Shown piece by piece: positions 13,986-30,105 of a stretch of 64,000 nucleotides of DNA (position 1 is the stretch's first letter; every line of letters starts with the position of its first letter). A model generated the notes under the pieces. That model made no database searches. It was given only the letters and a program-made list of their open reading frames with translations, and was not told the DNA's origin. The position numbers and the translations under genes were made by a program. Source of the DNA: Bryopsis sp. KO-2023 (taxonomy: Eukaryota; Chlorophyta; Ulvophyceae; Bryopsidales; Bryopsidaceae); contig BSYQ01000001.1 of assembly GCA_030272585.1 (NCBI GenBank), forward strand, positions 10,927,001-10,991,000. The letters run 5' to 3'.

Positions 13986-16478
13986 ATGGAGAGTTGTGTT
14001 TGTGTCAGCATGATGCACTGTAGCTGGATGTGAAGAAAATGTGTTAAGAAAATGTGTTTTAGGGCAAATTTGACAAAACCCAGGGGGAGAGATCTGAAAT
14101 CAGGATTCTTATTTCAGTCTGTTACTCTTTTTTCCCACCTGGATAACAGCACTTTCATCGCAGCAGAATGGCAAGAGTTTCAAACATTAACAAAAAGTGC
14201 AAAAGAATGGTGGTGGTGTATTCGGCTTGATGGATACGACGAAATCGCTTCATTTTTTCAGACCATCAACATCTTCACCCAAAAGATCAAACAAGTAGGG
14301 ATTCTTTATGATCATTTCCCTTGTTATGGTTACCATTGACTTTACACTCTTTTGAAAGCATAGTGCAAGAGTGTTTGTTTGAATTTTGCTTGGGGTCTCC
14401 AAATGATCACACCTGAGCCAAATTTGGGGGCAATTTGGTTCTATTGGGTTCCTCCAATAGAACCGAACAGAATTGGGTGAATTTCAACGGAACATGTGAA
14501 TTCTTTGTAAAAAAGTTTCACGGAACCATTGTCAAAAAAACGTGTGCAAGCATTGACAAACAGAGGAAGAGATCAAGCAATAAATTTATCCGAAAACCTG
14601 TCGAGTCATTCGACTTCCACCTCCATTTTCACACCCACCAGAAATGAAAACCACCAAATTTTTTTTTCAACATTAGACTAATCAATCCACTACCTGCTGC
14701 ATTTTTTTTCATGTCGTCTGTATCTGTTTCCATCACCTGTCGTCAAATCAATCCTACCTCGTTTCAAGTCAACCAACGATCACCAGCCACAAAACTCCAA
14801 TGCAAAAAACTCTTTTCTGCAACCAATCTACCCTGTCCCATACTTCCCAATAATTCCCCCCCCCCTTTTTTTTCCGTCCAGATTTTTCAACATTAAATTT
14901 TAAAAAAGCTAATCCCCAAAACAAGGGATTGCTTCAGGTGATTATGCAATGGGAATAGGCCCAAATAATTGTACATGAAACGAACCCATTTCTTCAGCAC
15001 GCAATATGGTCCGAAATACCATCGGAGGCGTCGACACCAGCATTTTTCAAGCATTTTTTTTTTCCAATAGTCGTCCATCGACCCAGTCCCTTTCCCATTG
15101 TCAACCCACATCTCAAAAAACCCCACGTCCATTGTCTACCTGTCTCGCAAGCCCTTTCCTCTGACCACCCAATTTTTTTTGTCTTTCCACGTTTTTTCAT
15201 GGTTTTTCTTTTTTTTTTTCCCACAAACAGAACAGAAATACATACCTTTGCATAGCTCTGCCTATTTCAGGTGACACGTAGGCATATTGCATCGTCAAGA
15301 ACCCAAATCAAAGTTATAAAAAAGCCCAACACTCATTTGAACAAAGCAAAGCGATCGATAGATATGTATTTTTTTCCCCGCACCCATGTACAAACCTCAG
15401 ATTATGAAATCCTGAAAGACCATCATATATTGCACAGATGAAACCCAACCTCCAAAACAAATGGTATAACTAAAAACTCCCTTTTCGGCAAAATCTCAGT
15501 CAAGAGGGTCAAATTTGCAAACAAGAAGGAAAACTAGTGCGGGGGGTTTTGTTTGGAAGAAGAAACATCGAAACGAAAAACCTACAAAAACACGAAAACC
15601 TGAAGAAAAAAAAAAAGATGCAGAGCACACTACAGTTTCCCACGTCAAACTGAAAAACGAATCCATCATAAAGAAAAAAAAAATTATATAAAAAATTGCA
15701 TATGAAAATATATATCCATCACTGCCCATTAACTCCCTCTGCCCTATCACATTCTTTGTGACTTTTCCAATTTTTGAGATTTCTTTTTTTGCTTTTCCGA
15801 ATCCCATCGCATCATGTACAATAGAATTGAAGATCGAACTGCCCCTTTGCAGAATCCACCCCCATCTCCATTAGATTTCTGTTTTCACATTTTCCTTTTT
15901 ACTTTCTTTCTTTCTCTTTTTTTTTTCTCTCTCTCAAACAAATTGTATCCAAATAAGAATGTTTTTAGTTAATACAGGAAAAAAAAACTCTCAATCGAGA
16001 AAAATACCAACTCCCAGTCCATGACTTGTTCCATGTCCCCTTTCTGTTGCAAAAGGCAATCTCACTTCATCCTGGGTTCCACTGTGGTGCTCTGCCTCCC
16101 CCTCCCCCCCAAAAAACAACACATAGAAGAAAAACAGCGACCGGCCAAGTCCACGCATGCAAACTGGTCCCTCCCCTCCATCCCTCAAACCAACCAAAGA
16201 AAGAAAGATAAAAAAAAACACGACAAAAGAACCCCAACATCCACTGTTTATTCCTCATGGCTGTCCCGTATCAGCCACAAAGACGAGCGCAGAACTGGTG
16301 ATGGAAATTGGGATTCCATCGGATGAAGGGGGGAAGGGGTGAATAACATTTTTTTTCCATCCCAGCGTACGGAAGGATTTCTATATATCTTTGTGCACCT
16401 TTGTTTTTCAGTCGACAGCACTCCACATTCCAGCGACGCATCGATTCGATCCATCCACTCACAACACCCCAAAAGCTA
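13986..16478. other. AT-rich gap between convergent genes
   Basis: This gap holds the 3' ends of the DNA-PKcs gene (left) and the CCT-domain gene (right). It is rich in A and T homopolymers and in short polypyrimidine runs, for example 15,895-15,940. A few short open frames exist, such as 14,052-14,339, but they show no family likeness and have low-complexity composition. I see no RNA gene, repeat family or terminal repeats. It probably consists of two 3' untranslated regions and spacer. Confidence 0.6.
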
Positions 16479-19471
16479 TCAGTAGAGGTAGACCACCTCA
16501 ACAGCAGGATCCCCACCATTGTTACTTTTCCTCCTTTTCTCCACCGGTGGTTTCAGCTCTGGGGGCATCACAGCATCCTTATCATCATTCCTGGCAAACC
16601 GCCCCCTCACCCGGGGCCGAGTGTCGGCCAGAGTCTTCCTGCACTGGTAAGTAACTCGTCGATCGAACCTCCGTTCGTTGCGCTTCTGCCTATATCTCAA
16701 GATTTTCTGCCTGCGCTCTTCTGGAGTTAATTTCCCTATCCTTCGTTCTTCCCCCACCGGAGCATCACCTCTCATCACAGGGATTTGCAGCCCAGGGGTT
16801 GCATTAGCGAGCAGCGATGGAAGGATAGGTGTGCTGTGGCATTTCCTCAAGTTATTGGAGCTGTTGGAATCTGCCTGGGGTGTTGTAGTTTTCATCGTCA
16901 GTCCGCTTGAAGGAGGCGGCTGTGCATACGACATAGCTGGTTGCACGGTGTAGCTATTTGTGTTGATCGCACGAGGCACCCCAGAATAGGTCAACGCAGT
17001 GGGCTGATACACAGCAGGCACACTGGAAATTTCCACAGCCAAAATACCAAAGTTCATTTCTTGGTTTTCTCCACATCTACTCGTCTCATCATGCATATTC
17101 ACTATGGAGTAAAACAGAAACCACCTGCTTTCGGGGAAGTCATCCCTCCGATATGGGTTGAAGGGACAGCCTATTTCAATTGCAGAGACTATGCCCTGTT
17201 GTACGACCTAACACTAACCTTGACCCCGAATGAGAAGCCGGGAGCGTGTATCTGGAATTTTCCCTCCCCGAAACACCATATTGAATGGGCCGATTGTAGG
17301 ATGGTTGGGTCGACATACCCTGCATGGTATTGGAACCTCTGTATGCATTAGTGAATTCAATGCAGCAAATCCATCTCTACGAATGTTTCTGTACACAGTG
17401 TGTTTTTTCCCCAATTTGCCCCACTGCGGGGATGCCCGCAACTGAATTCCAAGTGATGTTCTGGCAGGAAATATCCTTTGATGTTGAATTAGTGCCGTTT
17501 ATGAAATACCTGACTGGGAGAGTTTTGATGCGCCTGAATCAAGGACGATGAGAGGGAGCCTGCGAGCTGTGGTAGCAACCCTTGCGACAATCCACTGACT
17601 GGAGGAGTCAGACCTGAATGTCCCGAATGGTTTGAATTCCCACTGATCCCCGAGATGGTCGAGATTACAGGATTTGTGGATTGGTAATTGATGCTGGGTC
17701 CAGCCACACTCAAGCCACAGCTGGTCACAGCACTCTGGAACGGTTGGAACACCCCTTGTGAATGTACCTTTCAAAAGGAGATATGATAACGTTGAGACAC
17801 AACAGCAAGGCAGAAGAACGTGGCTGTGAAATCGCTCTTTGCAAATTCACTGACCTGGTGTAGACTTCGCCGCTGTCCCACACGCCCAATTCCGATCGTT
17901 TCAGCCCCGAACAAGTTTGGAGTGGTGTGCACTTGCGACATGGGAGGTTGCGAGGGGATTTTTGCTTTCCGCCTCGAAAGCTCTTGTTCCAATTCTTCTG
18001 TGGATAGGATGCCCAAAACGTCTCCTGAACTCCGCTCGTCCATTTCAGCCTCTGCACCGCCACCCTCCGGTTGGGAACTGGAAGTGAAACTGTCTGGAAT
18101 CGCTACAGATTCAAATTCCCTGATGGTGCCTGCCTCTGGAACCGATATTAAGCTAGAGACGTTTGACCTCGTGTGTTGTAGTTTTGGTGAAGTTGGGGAG
18201 TACCCCTGACACAAAATCAGATGGAATCAATTAGTCTCATCTACTGCACTAACAATCTTGCAACTGGTGTCTTTTTTTCCTTTTTTTTTTGGTTTTCATT
18301 AATATAACACATGTGTATCTCGTCTCCACAGGGAAGCGATAAAACAAAAAAATGTGAATGAACGTTTGAAAAATTATGCTTCGGGGCAAGAGGAAATGGG
18401 ATGCAGTGAAAAATGCCAATCAAATGACCTCAATGTGTGGTGACAACAGGAACAAGTGTTTGAAGGGTGCTCAAAATATGTACTCTGAAGGATTGCCATG
18501 ACAAATCATGTTTAGGATTTCCATTGATATACATGCTCACCAGTCGAATATCGCCTGCACTAAAAGCGTGTTTCAAACTACCTCGCGTCAAACCAGCCGC
18601 AGCAGCCGCAGCTAACACTACCTGAATTCACAGAAGTGGATTCAACACACTAGGTCAATACATGATCTATCATTCTTCATTGACATGGCTGCAACTTGAC
18701 TCACATTGAGATTCGCTACTTGACTTACTGGATTCGCAACCTACACTGGTATGAAACATGCTCCGACTGGGGTGTCCGCTGAAAGCAGTGGATCTATTTT
18801 TGTTTTCAAGGCGGTAGGGGGGAGATACTGGACAGACTGCTAGGGAGTTGCATGGTGGTTGGGCTATATTCTGGGGGTGCAATTGATTCTGGCCAACGAA
18901 CACCCACGGTTTTTCTATGTTTTGTTAACGGACTCGACGGTTGCCACAACCGACGTTCCAGGTGCCAAAACTATTTCCTTGCGAGTTTTCAATTTTTTCA
19001 CTGCGGAGTGTTTCTCCACACCGTTCGAGTCCGCGCGGGAGCGGCTAGGACAGTACCAGTGTACGTTGGGATGGGTGACACACTAGGAGAGATCTTGTGG
19101 TCGAAATCTAAAGTTTCTGGCAGACGTTTACGTAGCGAACCTGCTTGTCGTCAACGACGTCTTCTATCGCGGTCGCTCGCACAGAAGAGACCGCCTCGCA
19201 AGTATCCCTGCAATGCTCGCCGTTCAAAAGATATGTCAACAGAAGCTCCTGGCCACCCACCCCTGCACCCTCCGCACACAAACCAGTGTTGTTTTCAGCG
19301 CCACATAGTAATATACTGTGACACGACCCACAAATAGACAGTAAGCGTACGAGAGTGACGACCTGCCACTTCTCCGTTTGTGTCAGCGAACGGATACTCC
19401 AGGTCCACAGTACTCAGCCAGTCATCGCCAAGAGGCCCATCCAGGAGCTCGGCCAGCTCGTCCTTCGCCAT
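16479..19471 (-). CDS. CCT-domain transcriptional regulator (CMF type)
   Basis: The last exon (about 17,030 down to the stop at 16,479) encodes a complete CCT motif: LTPEERRQKILRYRQKRNER, then a basic helix ending RKTLADTRPRVRGRFARND. This is the domain of plant CONSTANS, TOC1 and CMF proteins, and the RGRFARND ending resembles the CIA2/ASML2-like CMF group most. No B-box zinc fingers or response-regulator receiver domain are visible, which argues against CONSTANS-like or PRR proteins. Upstream exons are low-complexity and Ser/Pro-rich; one (near 18,600-18,530) carries GSLKHAFSAGDIRL, a short segment typical of CMF proteins. I chose the start at 19,471 (MAKDELAELLDGPLGDDW, an acidic N-terminus); an in-frame upstream extension is open but weaker. 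About five to six exons. The likely role is nuclear regulation of light, clock or chloroplast genes, inferred from the family. Confidence 0.85.
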
Positions 19472-21000
19472 ATTTCCCCCAACCTTCAAGCACGCCGTCG
19501 CGAGAACGTCACCTGAGAATATCCACACGGTACAGAGGTTCTTATGGTGCCCACCGACCCGCGGCTTACTAGTTTCTATATATACCCTAATACAACGACC
19601 ACACGTTCCCTCACACCAAACTCTTGCCCTGCCCCGCGCCAAGGCCACACCGGTCGAAGAGGCCAGCTGCCGTCGTTGATAGCGACGGCGACTTGCAGTC
19701 CAAACAACTTACAACACAAGCGCTGCAGCATGTCGGGGATGACCCTTCCGAAAGATAATCAAACGAGTATGACACACCTGTCGAGAAAGCACCAGCGCCC
19801 AGCAGCCCTTTTCCTCTCTTGCCCGACGTTCCGACGGTCCCCTCCGACTCAGTAAATTGCCAGCTCAAGAACGCAGCTTGCGGGTCTACCAACGTGACGT
19901 TATGCTATGCCCGCCCAACTACGCGCTCGCCAGTCCACCACCCATCACCCCCGATAAACACCAATCTTGTGGGACACAATGGCACGGAACCGAAGAATAC
20001 GCCACGTGACGTCAAGGCCCAAATCACCCTACTCAGCTCCCAAAAAATCGTACCTCAAATCAGTCGTATATTTGATCAAATACATTCAAATGGGTATTTG
20101 ATCTCTTGGTGGGCACAACACTAATTCCACAGCCCCCTTTCGTTCGCGTGGTGCCCTCCGCGAATCCTGGAATCGTCAATGAACTCAAGGTTCCAGTGAC
20201 TACAGCTGTACGCACCAGTAATGGCACATCAAATCGACTGAATCTTCTGTAGTGGAGAGCCTCAACTAGCGGTGCTGGCGGCTTACTCTCCGTCGTTGCC
20301 TTTCTTTTGCCAAACCGTTCCGAATGAAAAGTAGAATGAATATAAATTTGATTCAGTTTGTGCATTTCTGAGAAGAGGTCACTTCAACAGTCCTGGAGTT
20401 CTTGGATTTCCCTCTGTTCCAGCCATCTCCACATAACTTTGCGATAACTGAGCTATTCCAGCCTGACAAAGCCTGAGTTTCATAGTCATTTGAAACATGG
20501 TGGTATTTCTTGAGAGCGGTAGGCTTCATTGTTGAAAACTGGTATTCAGATATTTTGATCAGCTCTTGATATTTGCTGACTGCATTCCCGTTAGTAGCAC
20601 CCAGTTTTTCGCAACCAGTAAAACAGGCTGTGCAAACAGTTCCCTGGATCTTTCAGGGCAGACCAACAAAGAATCAACTTTGAAAATTATCAACTATTTA
20701 CAAATGTCAGATAGTCCCCAGATGCCCCCACACCCCTTGAAAAAGTTGGCATCCAAACTAACCCCCCAACCCTGAATTAAATCTTTCAATCCCCACACCC
20801 TCACAAAGAAACAAAAAATGGCAATCCACTGATATCTTTACCTGATAGAATGTCTAATAAAACTCAATCCTTTTCAAGAGAATTTTGCTCTTTTTTTTCT
20901 TTTCCCTCGAACGACAGAGTGACTATGGATACAGCTCAACCCCTTCCCCAGGTAATCCCAACCCTTTCCAGGACACAGTCAGCCAACATTCAATTCTTAC
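19472..21000. other. Upstream region of CCT gene / downstream of poly(A) polymerase
   Basis: This stretch lies between two genes on the minus strand and should contain the promoter and 5' leader of the CCT-domain gene. The part nearest that gene (19.5-20.0 kb) is richer in G and C than the rest of the gap. It holds the CACGTGACGTCA element listed separately. Short open frames on both strands have no recognisable family. Nothing else could be supported. Confidence 0.5.
20003..20014. promoter_or_regulatory. Composite G-box / CRE-like bZIP site
   Basis: The sequence CACGTGACGTCA fuses a perfect G-box (CACGTG) with a perfect palindromic TGACGTCA element, sharing the TG. It lies about 530 bp upstream of the start codon of the CCT-domain gene. 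Plant and algal bZIP factors bind both ACGT-core motifs, and they are common in light-regulated promoters. Function here is inferred from motif and position only. Confidence 0.5.
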
Positions 21001-24000
21001 TCAGTGCCTGGCGTCTTCCCTCCTATATTCGCTGTTGTGAGTTCGGATACCTGTGGAGGCAACTCGTTTCTGCGTATCTTGTGACCACTTGATCTTAAAC
21101 CCCCCCCTTCTTTTCACTTCGCCCCGTCTCGTTGGAATTGCTCTACTCACTTCCACAGTTGCCCTGCGGTTGACAATCGGATACTCATCCCCCAAATACG
21201 CACCCCCATCAAATTTTTCCACCGTGGGAAATACGTTTGATTGAACCACAGTTGGTGGGATGTATGTCCGGTGCGATGAACCCCCCGGTTGCGAAATTCC
21301 GCTCATTTCCGAATCCCTCCCACCACAAGTAGACCCATCGTTCACACATTCAGAATCGCCCCAAATTTTTGACGTCCCTCCTTCACTCAATCGAGGTTTT
21401 TTTATGGCCCCGAGATCACATTCACCATTGCCTGTTGCTACTGTTTCTCTATTGGCTGTTTCGCCCTCACATTGGTCATTACTTGGGGTTGCTTGTTGGG
21501 ATGTATCAGAGTCATCTCTTTGACGTTTCTTGCCAGAATCTGTGGAGCCCATGGGGGAGCCCAGTGGTGGCATTTCCTCGTCTTTGTCCAGTCCAGGAAC
21601 TGCAACTTCAGGGTTAGATGGGGCTACACAATGAAAGCAAAAAGTCATCAACCTACAAAAGTTACCCACGCAGGGAGGAAATCTTGTAAAATAACCCCAG
21701 TGCATTACCAACTGCTGGACATAAGTGTTTCTTTTTTCTTTTTGAGAAGTGAACCCGTGCAGGGATACTGGTTTCTAGTTATATTTCAGACAGCTTTCTT
21801 GACAATGATCGATTTCTCTGGTTATTGCGAGGCCGTTTTTTGCCAAACATACCCTTGGATTGAGATTCTATTTCGTTTTCTTTGCCAGCACACTCAAAAC
21901 CCCATCTGCTGATTTCCCCCCACCCCCAACGCACAAGACAAACACGAAGTTGAATATATATTACACGAAAAAACTTGTCTTACTGAGGTGTCCCATCCCA
22001 ATCACTACCTTGGGGCAATGCCAAAATTGGGCTCTCATTCGGTTCTTCTACTGTTTGCTCAGGGGAAGGCACCACAACAATGGCTTTGGACATCTCCATT
22101 GCCACTCTAGCTGGATTCACTCCAGAAACAAAGGCTTCATCCGGCAATTCATGCTGTTTCAAATTGTTCACTTGAACCGCCATCCCAGGCTTTATGTGGG
22201 CTTTGTACCCATCCACGACGAGCCGCCGAAAATCAGCAATGGGATGACTAATGTTGATCGTAGGATTGCCCTTTGAAGTTTTGTTCGGCATGAAATGGGG
22301 TCTCTTCACACCGATCCAAAACCAGGAGCGGCACAAGCCGTCCGGCGTTTGATCGTAGAACTCTTGGGGCCATAACCGAACCTCCGCAACCTCCGCCAAT
22401 TTGTTGACTAAACGCCGTAATCGGGAGGAAACCCACCCACTCCACTCCAACAGCTCTGTTGTCGAAGCTGCTACACATTGAACCTGATTACAGCGCACAC
22501 ACACACACACACACTCTTAACGGCCAGAAAAACACATACCCTTGCCCATTCTAGGGAAAATTGTTCACTAAGAAATGGATAATTCCTTGCTCATGCCAAC
22601 ATAACAAAGGCCATGGTGAACCCTACTCTGCAAAGTGATTGCCAACATGCATACCTTCAAAAAATTGACATAATCCTCGAAAAAGGGCAATGGCTCAACA
22701 AGCTGCGACCATGCAGCCTTGTGTTCGATTTCTCCCTTTTCCGACATTTTCAATAGCTGTCCACACAGTTTGGATGCTCGATTCAACTCCCCCACCATAA
22801 TTTGAAGGGTATTCTCCGAAACGCTGTAGCTAGAATTAAACGCTGGATAAGCAGGAGTGATTATCGGCATAACCTGTCACCCCACATGAATCGAATTTAG
22901 AAAATGATTGGGTCGAGACAGCATATCTACACAGTTTGGAAAAGGGTTTGGATAGCATGCATCAAGGGTTTGGATAGCATGCATCAAGGCTCAATATGAC
23001 ACAATTGAAGGGAAACAAAATTAAAGAAGAAAAAAGACTACGTACCTGTGATCTCTCAAAGAAATTGCTCCTAGCATCCCAATTAGGAAGACCAATGCTG
23101 TTGTTCTCTAACTTTTCCAATAGAACTGGTGTTGGCCACTGCCAATACGAAAACAGCTACACAAAACAGAGAACAAACAGGTTCCATCACTTTGGTCCTC
23201 AACACCCCCTCATATTGAGATAATCTAGGATTATTCCCAGCATGACAACCACACCACAGGGGATTTGATCAATTTAGAGAAAAACGCTTGCTTTCTGCTT
23301 GGCACAAATTACACCGCCTAAAAACTATGAGAAGCAGTCCCAGAACTGATTAACTTGTGGACATCAGATTTTTGCCTTTTTTTTTTCTCAAACTCGACTG
23401 AGCGATTTTCCGGCTAGCAGATTTTTCAGTTGTGTAATTCAGTAGACAAACAACTTGGGCATATGCATGGAGAATAAATCCCGGCAAAATCAGGATTCAT
23501 CCCAGTTTTAATTTCTTTTCTTTTCTTTTTTTTTTTTAATCATCTGCATGTTTTGGGGCTGGATTAACTCTGTTGTTGAAAGAAACCACCCCGTCGTCGA
23601 TTGACTGCAGGGATAAGAATGACACAGAGTGCTGGAGTAAAGACTTAAAGGCACAGAACACTGCCCAGATATTTGCTGGCTTGCCAGGGCATTTCCATGC
23701 ACCCCCTCCACAGCCCCAATCCGATTGGACATTAGTGATTCTCACCTTAAAGAAGCGCATGATCAACATACTGGCTGTACACAAAGGGAACAATTTGTAG
23801 GTGAAGGCGACCAGCAGAGCCCAATTCACACCTCCCAAATATCCCAACACATTTCCATAGACCCCCCTTTTTTTCGCCCAAAGCTTGACAAACCGCAAGG
23901 CCACTCGAAAGACTTCAACATCGGCAACGATTTCCAGAATCCTATCGGTAACCCTTCGACCGTTGATGTTGGTAACTGACTCTTGATCTACATTTCGAAT

Positions 24001-25076
24001 TATGGAAATGCCATTGATGTCTAGATTATCTGGAACATTGCCTGACACCAGAGGTACATACACCAAATCGAACGAAATCCCAAAGAATTTGAACTTAATG
24101 ACAGGCACAATGGCCTCAGGGACAGCAACCACATCCTCAGCATTGGGATGCTCCTGGAACATTCAAAACAACAGTCAGCCTTTCTGCAATTGTCAGTCTG
24201 GGAAACACCACCGAGGTCTAAATAAATGCCACATGTCTGCTTTAGTAAATATCGTGCGGTCTCTCTAACAAACAGATTGTATTGAAGGGCAGCATTTCGT
24301 AAGACTCACCTTCAGTATCCGTTCCATACAATAAGGTTCAGCTCCGAAGAAATGCTTTTCTCGGAGGGCATTCCGTGGTCCAACACACAGTACATCCATG
24401 TCAGTTCCTGCATCAAACAGAATCCAAACTCAGCAGGCAAGTCCAAACAAAAAATGGGGAGTTCCTCTTGCACTTTCAAAAAGACCATTTTTCTGCCACT
24501 CCCTCACCTGGTCCGTGCACTTGCATCCTGTATGATCCAAATGTGTAGAGCTTAATGGTGGTTGCTTGCACTGTAGCTTCACTGAAATTTTGCTCCACAT
24601 ACACTTGCCTAACCCATTTTTGGCCAAGTGCCTCCAACTCCCCTAGTACCTCCTCTCGACGAATATCACCCTCTCTGGTTTCATACACTCCGGATTCACG
24701 CAGAAACTGTCAGAAAAAAAATCAGTTGTAAATAACAGCACTACTCATAAACACCCCATGGAATTTTCACCATTCCTCCAGTGAGTAAGACCCAATATCC
24801 CATTGTTTGGCCAGGTATGTCTGAATTCATGGTAGAATATAAAAGAGTGAATCGTTTGTTTTCCCTGGGTTCATAAACAACTGCATTCTGCCAAACACTG
24901 GCCAGGAAACTGGACGTTCCCCGTGAGGTGTCTACCTGTTCCAGCGCCGCAGATTGACTAAAGTCGATTTCGCCCGGTCCTTTTTTGAGGGTAGTGCTCT
25001 TAGGGTCGTCATACAGAGTTCCTTCCTGGTACGGATCCATTTCTTGCTGACCGTGACCGTTTCCCCATTTCGCCAT
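21001..25076 (-). CDS. PAP: Nuclear poly(A) polymerase
   Basis: A canonical poly(A) polymerase adds adenosines to mRNA 3' ends in the cleavage-polyadenylation complex. About eight exons are visible. The exon ending near 24,508 carries the nucleotidyltransferase signature TFGSYRMQVHGPG. It is spliced to TDMDVLCVGPRNALREKHFF, giving the two catalytic aspartates (DMD). The third lies in FFGISFDLVYVPLVSG near 24,080. The central domain follows (INGRRVTDRILEIV, WAKKRGVYGNVLGYLGGVNW). Then comes the RNA-binding domain (22.0-22.5 kb; SWFWIGVKRP), and a long Ser/Thr-rich tail with a basic nuclear-localisation stretch (KKRQRDD) ending at 21,001. The start at 25,076 (MAKWGNGHGQQEMDPY) is the first ATG in frame. 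The family assignment is secure. The precise length of the N-terminal exon near 24,760 is not settled. Confidence 0.94.
22496..22514. repeat. (CA)n microsatellite at a splice acceptor
   Basis: About nine CA units on the plus strand. On the coding (minus) strand this is a GT repeat that sits about 13 nt upstream of the AG acceptor of the poly(A) polymerase exon beginning VQCVAASTTELL. It therefore takes the place of a normal pyrimidine tract. Confidence 0.8.
22944..22987. repeat. 22-bp tandem duplication
   Basis: The unit GGGTTTGGATAGCATGCATC plus AA occurs twice back to back with no mismatch, inside an intron of the poly(A) polymerase gene. It contains the palindrome GCATGC. It looks like a simple recent tandem duplication. 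Confidence 0.85.
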
Positions 25077-25547
25077 CCTCCGTCACGGCCAACGCAAACA
25101 AAGAGACTGACCGAAGAGGTGCAAGCCCCCCCTTCTCTTCCCAACTTTTTTTTTTTTTTCACTCACGCGCTTCGCTCACGCGCGACGACGAGAAACACTT
25201 GCAAGGTGTACCCTGCTCCAACCGCAACCTTTTTCCTTCCGCTGTGGGATTCTCTTTCCTTTTTTACCCGCCGAGGGGAGGACCGTGCGGGTTTGGTGGT
25301 GCACACAAAACTGTGGACGCAAAGTAAAAGAGAAGCTGTCAAGCAACACTTGGCCACGACGTGCAGGTGGGGAGGTGAATACGGACGAGAGGAATCGAGT
25401 CGTACGGCGCGATTTTGTTGTGCTGATGCTGGTTTTCAATTTGATTGCCAGAAACTTGGATGAGACGATTTCGCCACTGGATGAAGACTGGTCACTCTTG
25501 TTGGTATCTTTTCGGGGGGGGATGCCTCACGACGAATGTAGAAAAAT
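25077..25547. promoter_or_regulatory. Shared divergent promoter, poly(A) polymerase / OXLD1-like
   Basis: These 471 bp separate the start codons of two genes transcribed away from each other. The middle contains an 11-nt A/T run and a repeated CTCACGCGC motif (25,161-25,185). No TATA box is obvious. The role is inferred from gene arrangement. Confidence 0.5.
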
Positions 25548-26166
25548 ATGTGTTCTCGAATTATACGAACCTCCAGTTTTGCTGTCGGTTTGAAGGCCGC
25601 GTTGGCTAGAAACGCTCCACCTGTGGCGGCACTTTGGTGTGGAATGCGCCCCCAGTGTTCGGCGACCCTCACAGAGCTTTCGAAACCTGTGGAACCAGGC
25701 CCTGAGGATTGTTGCCAGGTTTTTGGGAAACGTTAGAGTTATCTTTTATGTGAAGAACGTCGAGTTGTTGCTTCGCCAGTTTCACGTCCCAATTCTTTTG
25801 GTACTGTTTTCTGTCGCTCCTTGTATTTCTGAGCAGTGTCGGACACTTTGCTTTCGTTCCTAGAGCGGCTGCGCAAGGTGCGTCTGGGAAATATATCTCG
25901 AGGATTTGAATGCCTACCAACGGCATGTGCAGGAAAAGGTGTGACCAAATCGACAGCGAAAATAAATGAACCGCTCCTGATGATCTAGAGTGAACAAATT
26001 ATTGTTTTTGGAAATTGAATCGTTGGCAGGTTCTGTGTGGTTTGGGATTCACTGGTTGCAATCACTCTGCTTCTTTCATTTTCAGAATGGAGAACCTCTT
26101 CCAGTAGACCCCTTTCTGGAGTTCGAGAGGCAGCTTGAGGAAAAACAAAGGGCCAAGAAGTCTTGA
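25548..26166 (+). CDS. Mitochondrial oxidoreductase-like domain protein (OXLD1 type)
   Basis: Three exons (25,548-25,718; 25,864-25,938; 26,086-26,166) join in frame to a 108-residue protein. The N-terminus is basic and Ser/Ala-rich without early acids (MCSRIIRTSSFAVGLKAALA), like a mitochondrial presequence. The diagnostic Oxidored-like motif spans the first intron: PVEPGPEDCCQ, then SGCARCVWEIYLEDLNAYQ. This matches the family pattern P-x-P-x-x-CC-x-SGC-x-x-CVW-x-x-Y. The cysteine arrangement CC-x2-C-x2-C could hold metal or disulfides. The family's biochemical role is poorly known; animal OXLD1 and yeast relatives are mitochondrial. The start is fixed by an in-frame stop three codons upstream. 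The tail is a short charged helix. Confidence 0.85.
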
Positions 26167-26614
26167 GAAAACAACCAATCCACACCCAGAAAAATTTGAC
26201 ATGTTTCCGTGCTATCAATGATTCTGTCGAGAGGCCTCTTGGTTGGGGCCGTCGATCTTCAGCTATTCTTTTGCAGGGCTTCTGGGTGTTCAGCAGGGCA
26301 AGATTTCATTGTTTTCTTCGTGATTAGGTCTATTTTATCAAGGTTGGATTGCGCAACAAGGTCAAGATAGGGTTGGGTCTTCTTGCAAGACCGATATTGC
26401 TGTTTTATAATTGCAGAACAAAGTTGGGATGATTGGAAGATTCTTTTAATGTAAAAAGGGGATTGCAGAGCGAGTACCAAGACAGAGCATCATCATCTGT
26501 ACCAAATTCTTTATATTGTATTAAAACATAACCTCACAGAAAAATGTAGACATACTTTTTTTTCTCTTTTCTTTTTGGGGACAGAAGATGTCCTGGAGAC
26601 ACCACTGCAAATAG

Positions 26615-29787
<3,173 letters not shown>

Positions 29788-30105
29788 TGTAAGTCTTAAC
29801 ATTGCCAATCAGATACAAATGATTGTATATTCCCTTTCTGCAGTCATCGCAGATTGGGGTGGTTTGGTGTCCTGGGGAGCTCTCTGGTGACAGAAAAAGC
29901 TTGAATATACTCCATGGGCGAAGGCTCCACTGCCAATGACTCATTCTTCTCTAGCAATCGATATTTTACCATCGTGGCTGCCTCTTGAGCCTTCCTCTGA
30001 ACGCTTGCCCTTTGAGATCACAGCCAAAGCATCCACCACTTTCAATAGAAAATCTGAACACCTGGCTTTTTGCTGGAGAATGGGGCCAATAGTTTCCTCT
30101 ACTGT

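Noticed and set aside
14052-14339. 95-residue open frame after the DNA-PKcs stop
   Set aside because: It has no family likeness, sits directly behind the gene's natural C-terminus and has unremarkable composition. It is more likely 3' untranslated sequence.
19035-19090. Stretch resembling the 3' half of 5S rRNA (GTTGGGATGGGTGACACAC) near a B-box-like GTTCGAGTCC
   Set aside because: The match covers only about 20 bases. The 5' half and the expected 5S stems are absent, and no tRNA cloverleaf can be drawn around the B-box-like piece. It lies in an intron of the CCT gene and is probably chance.
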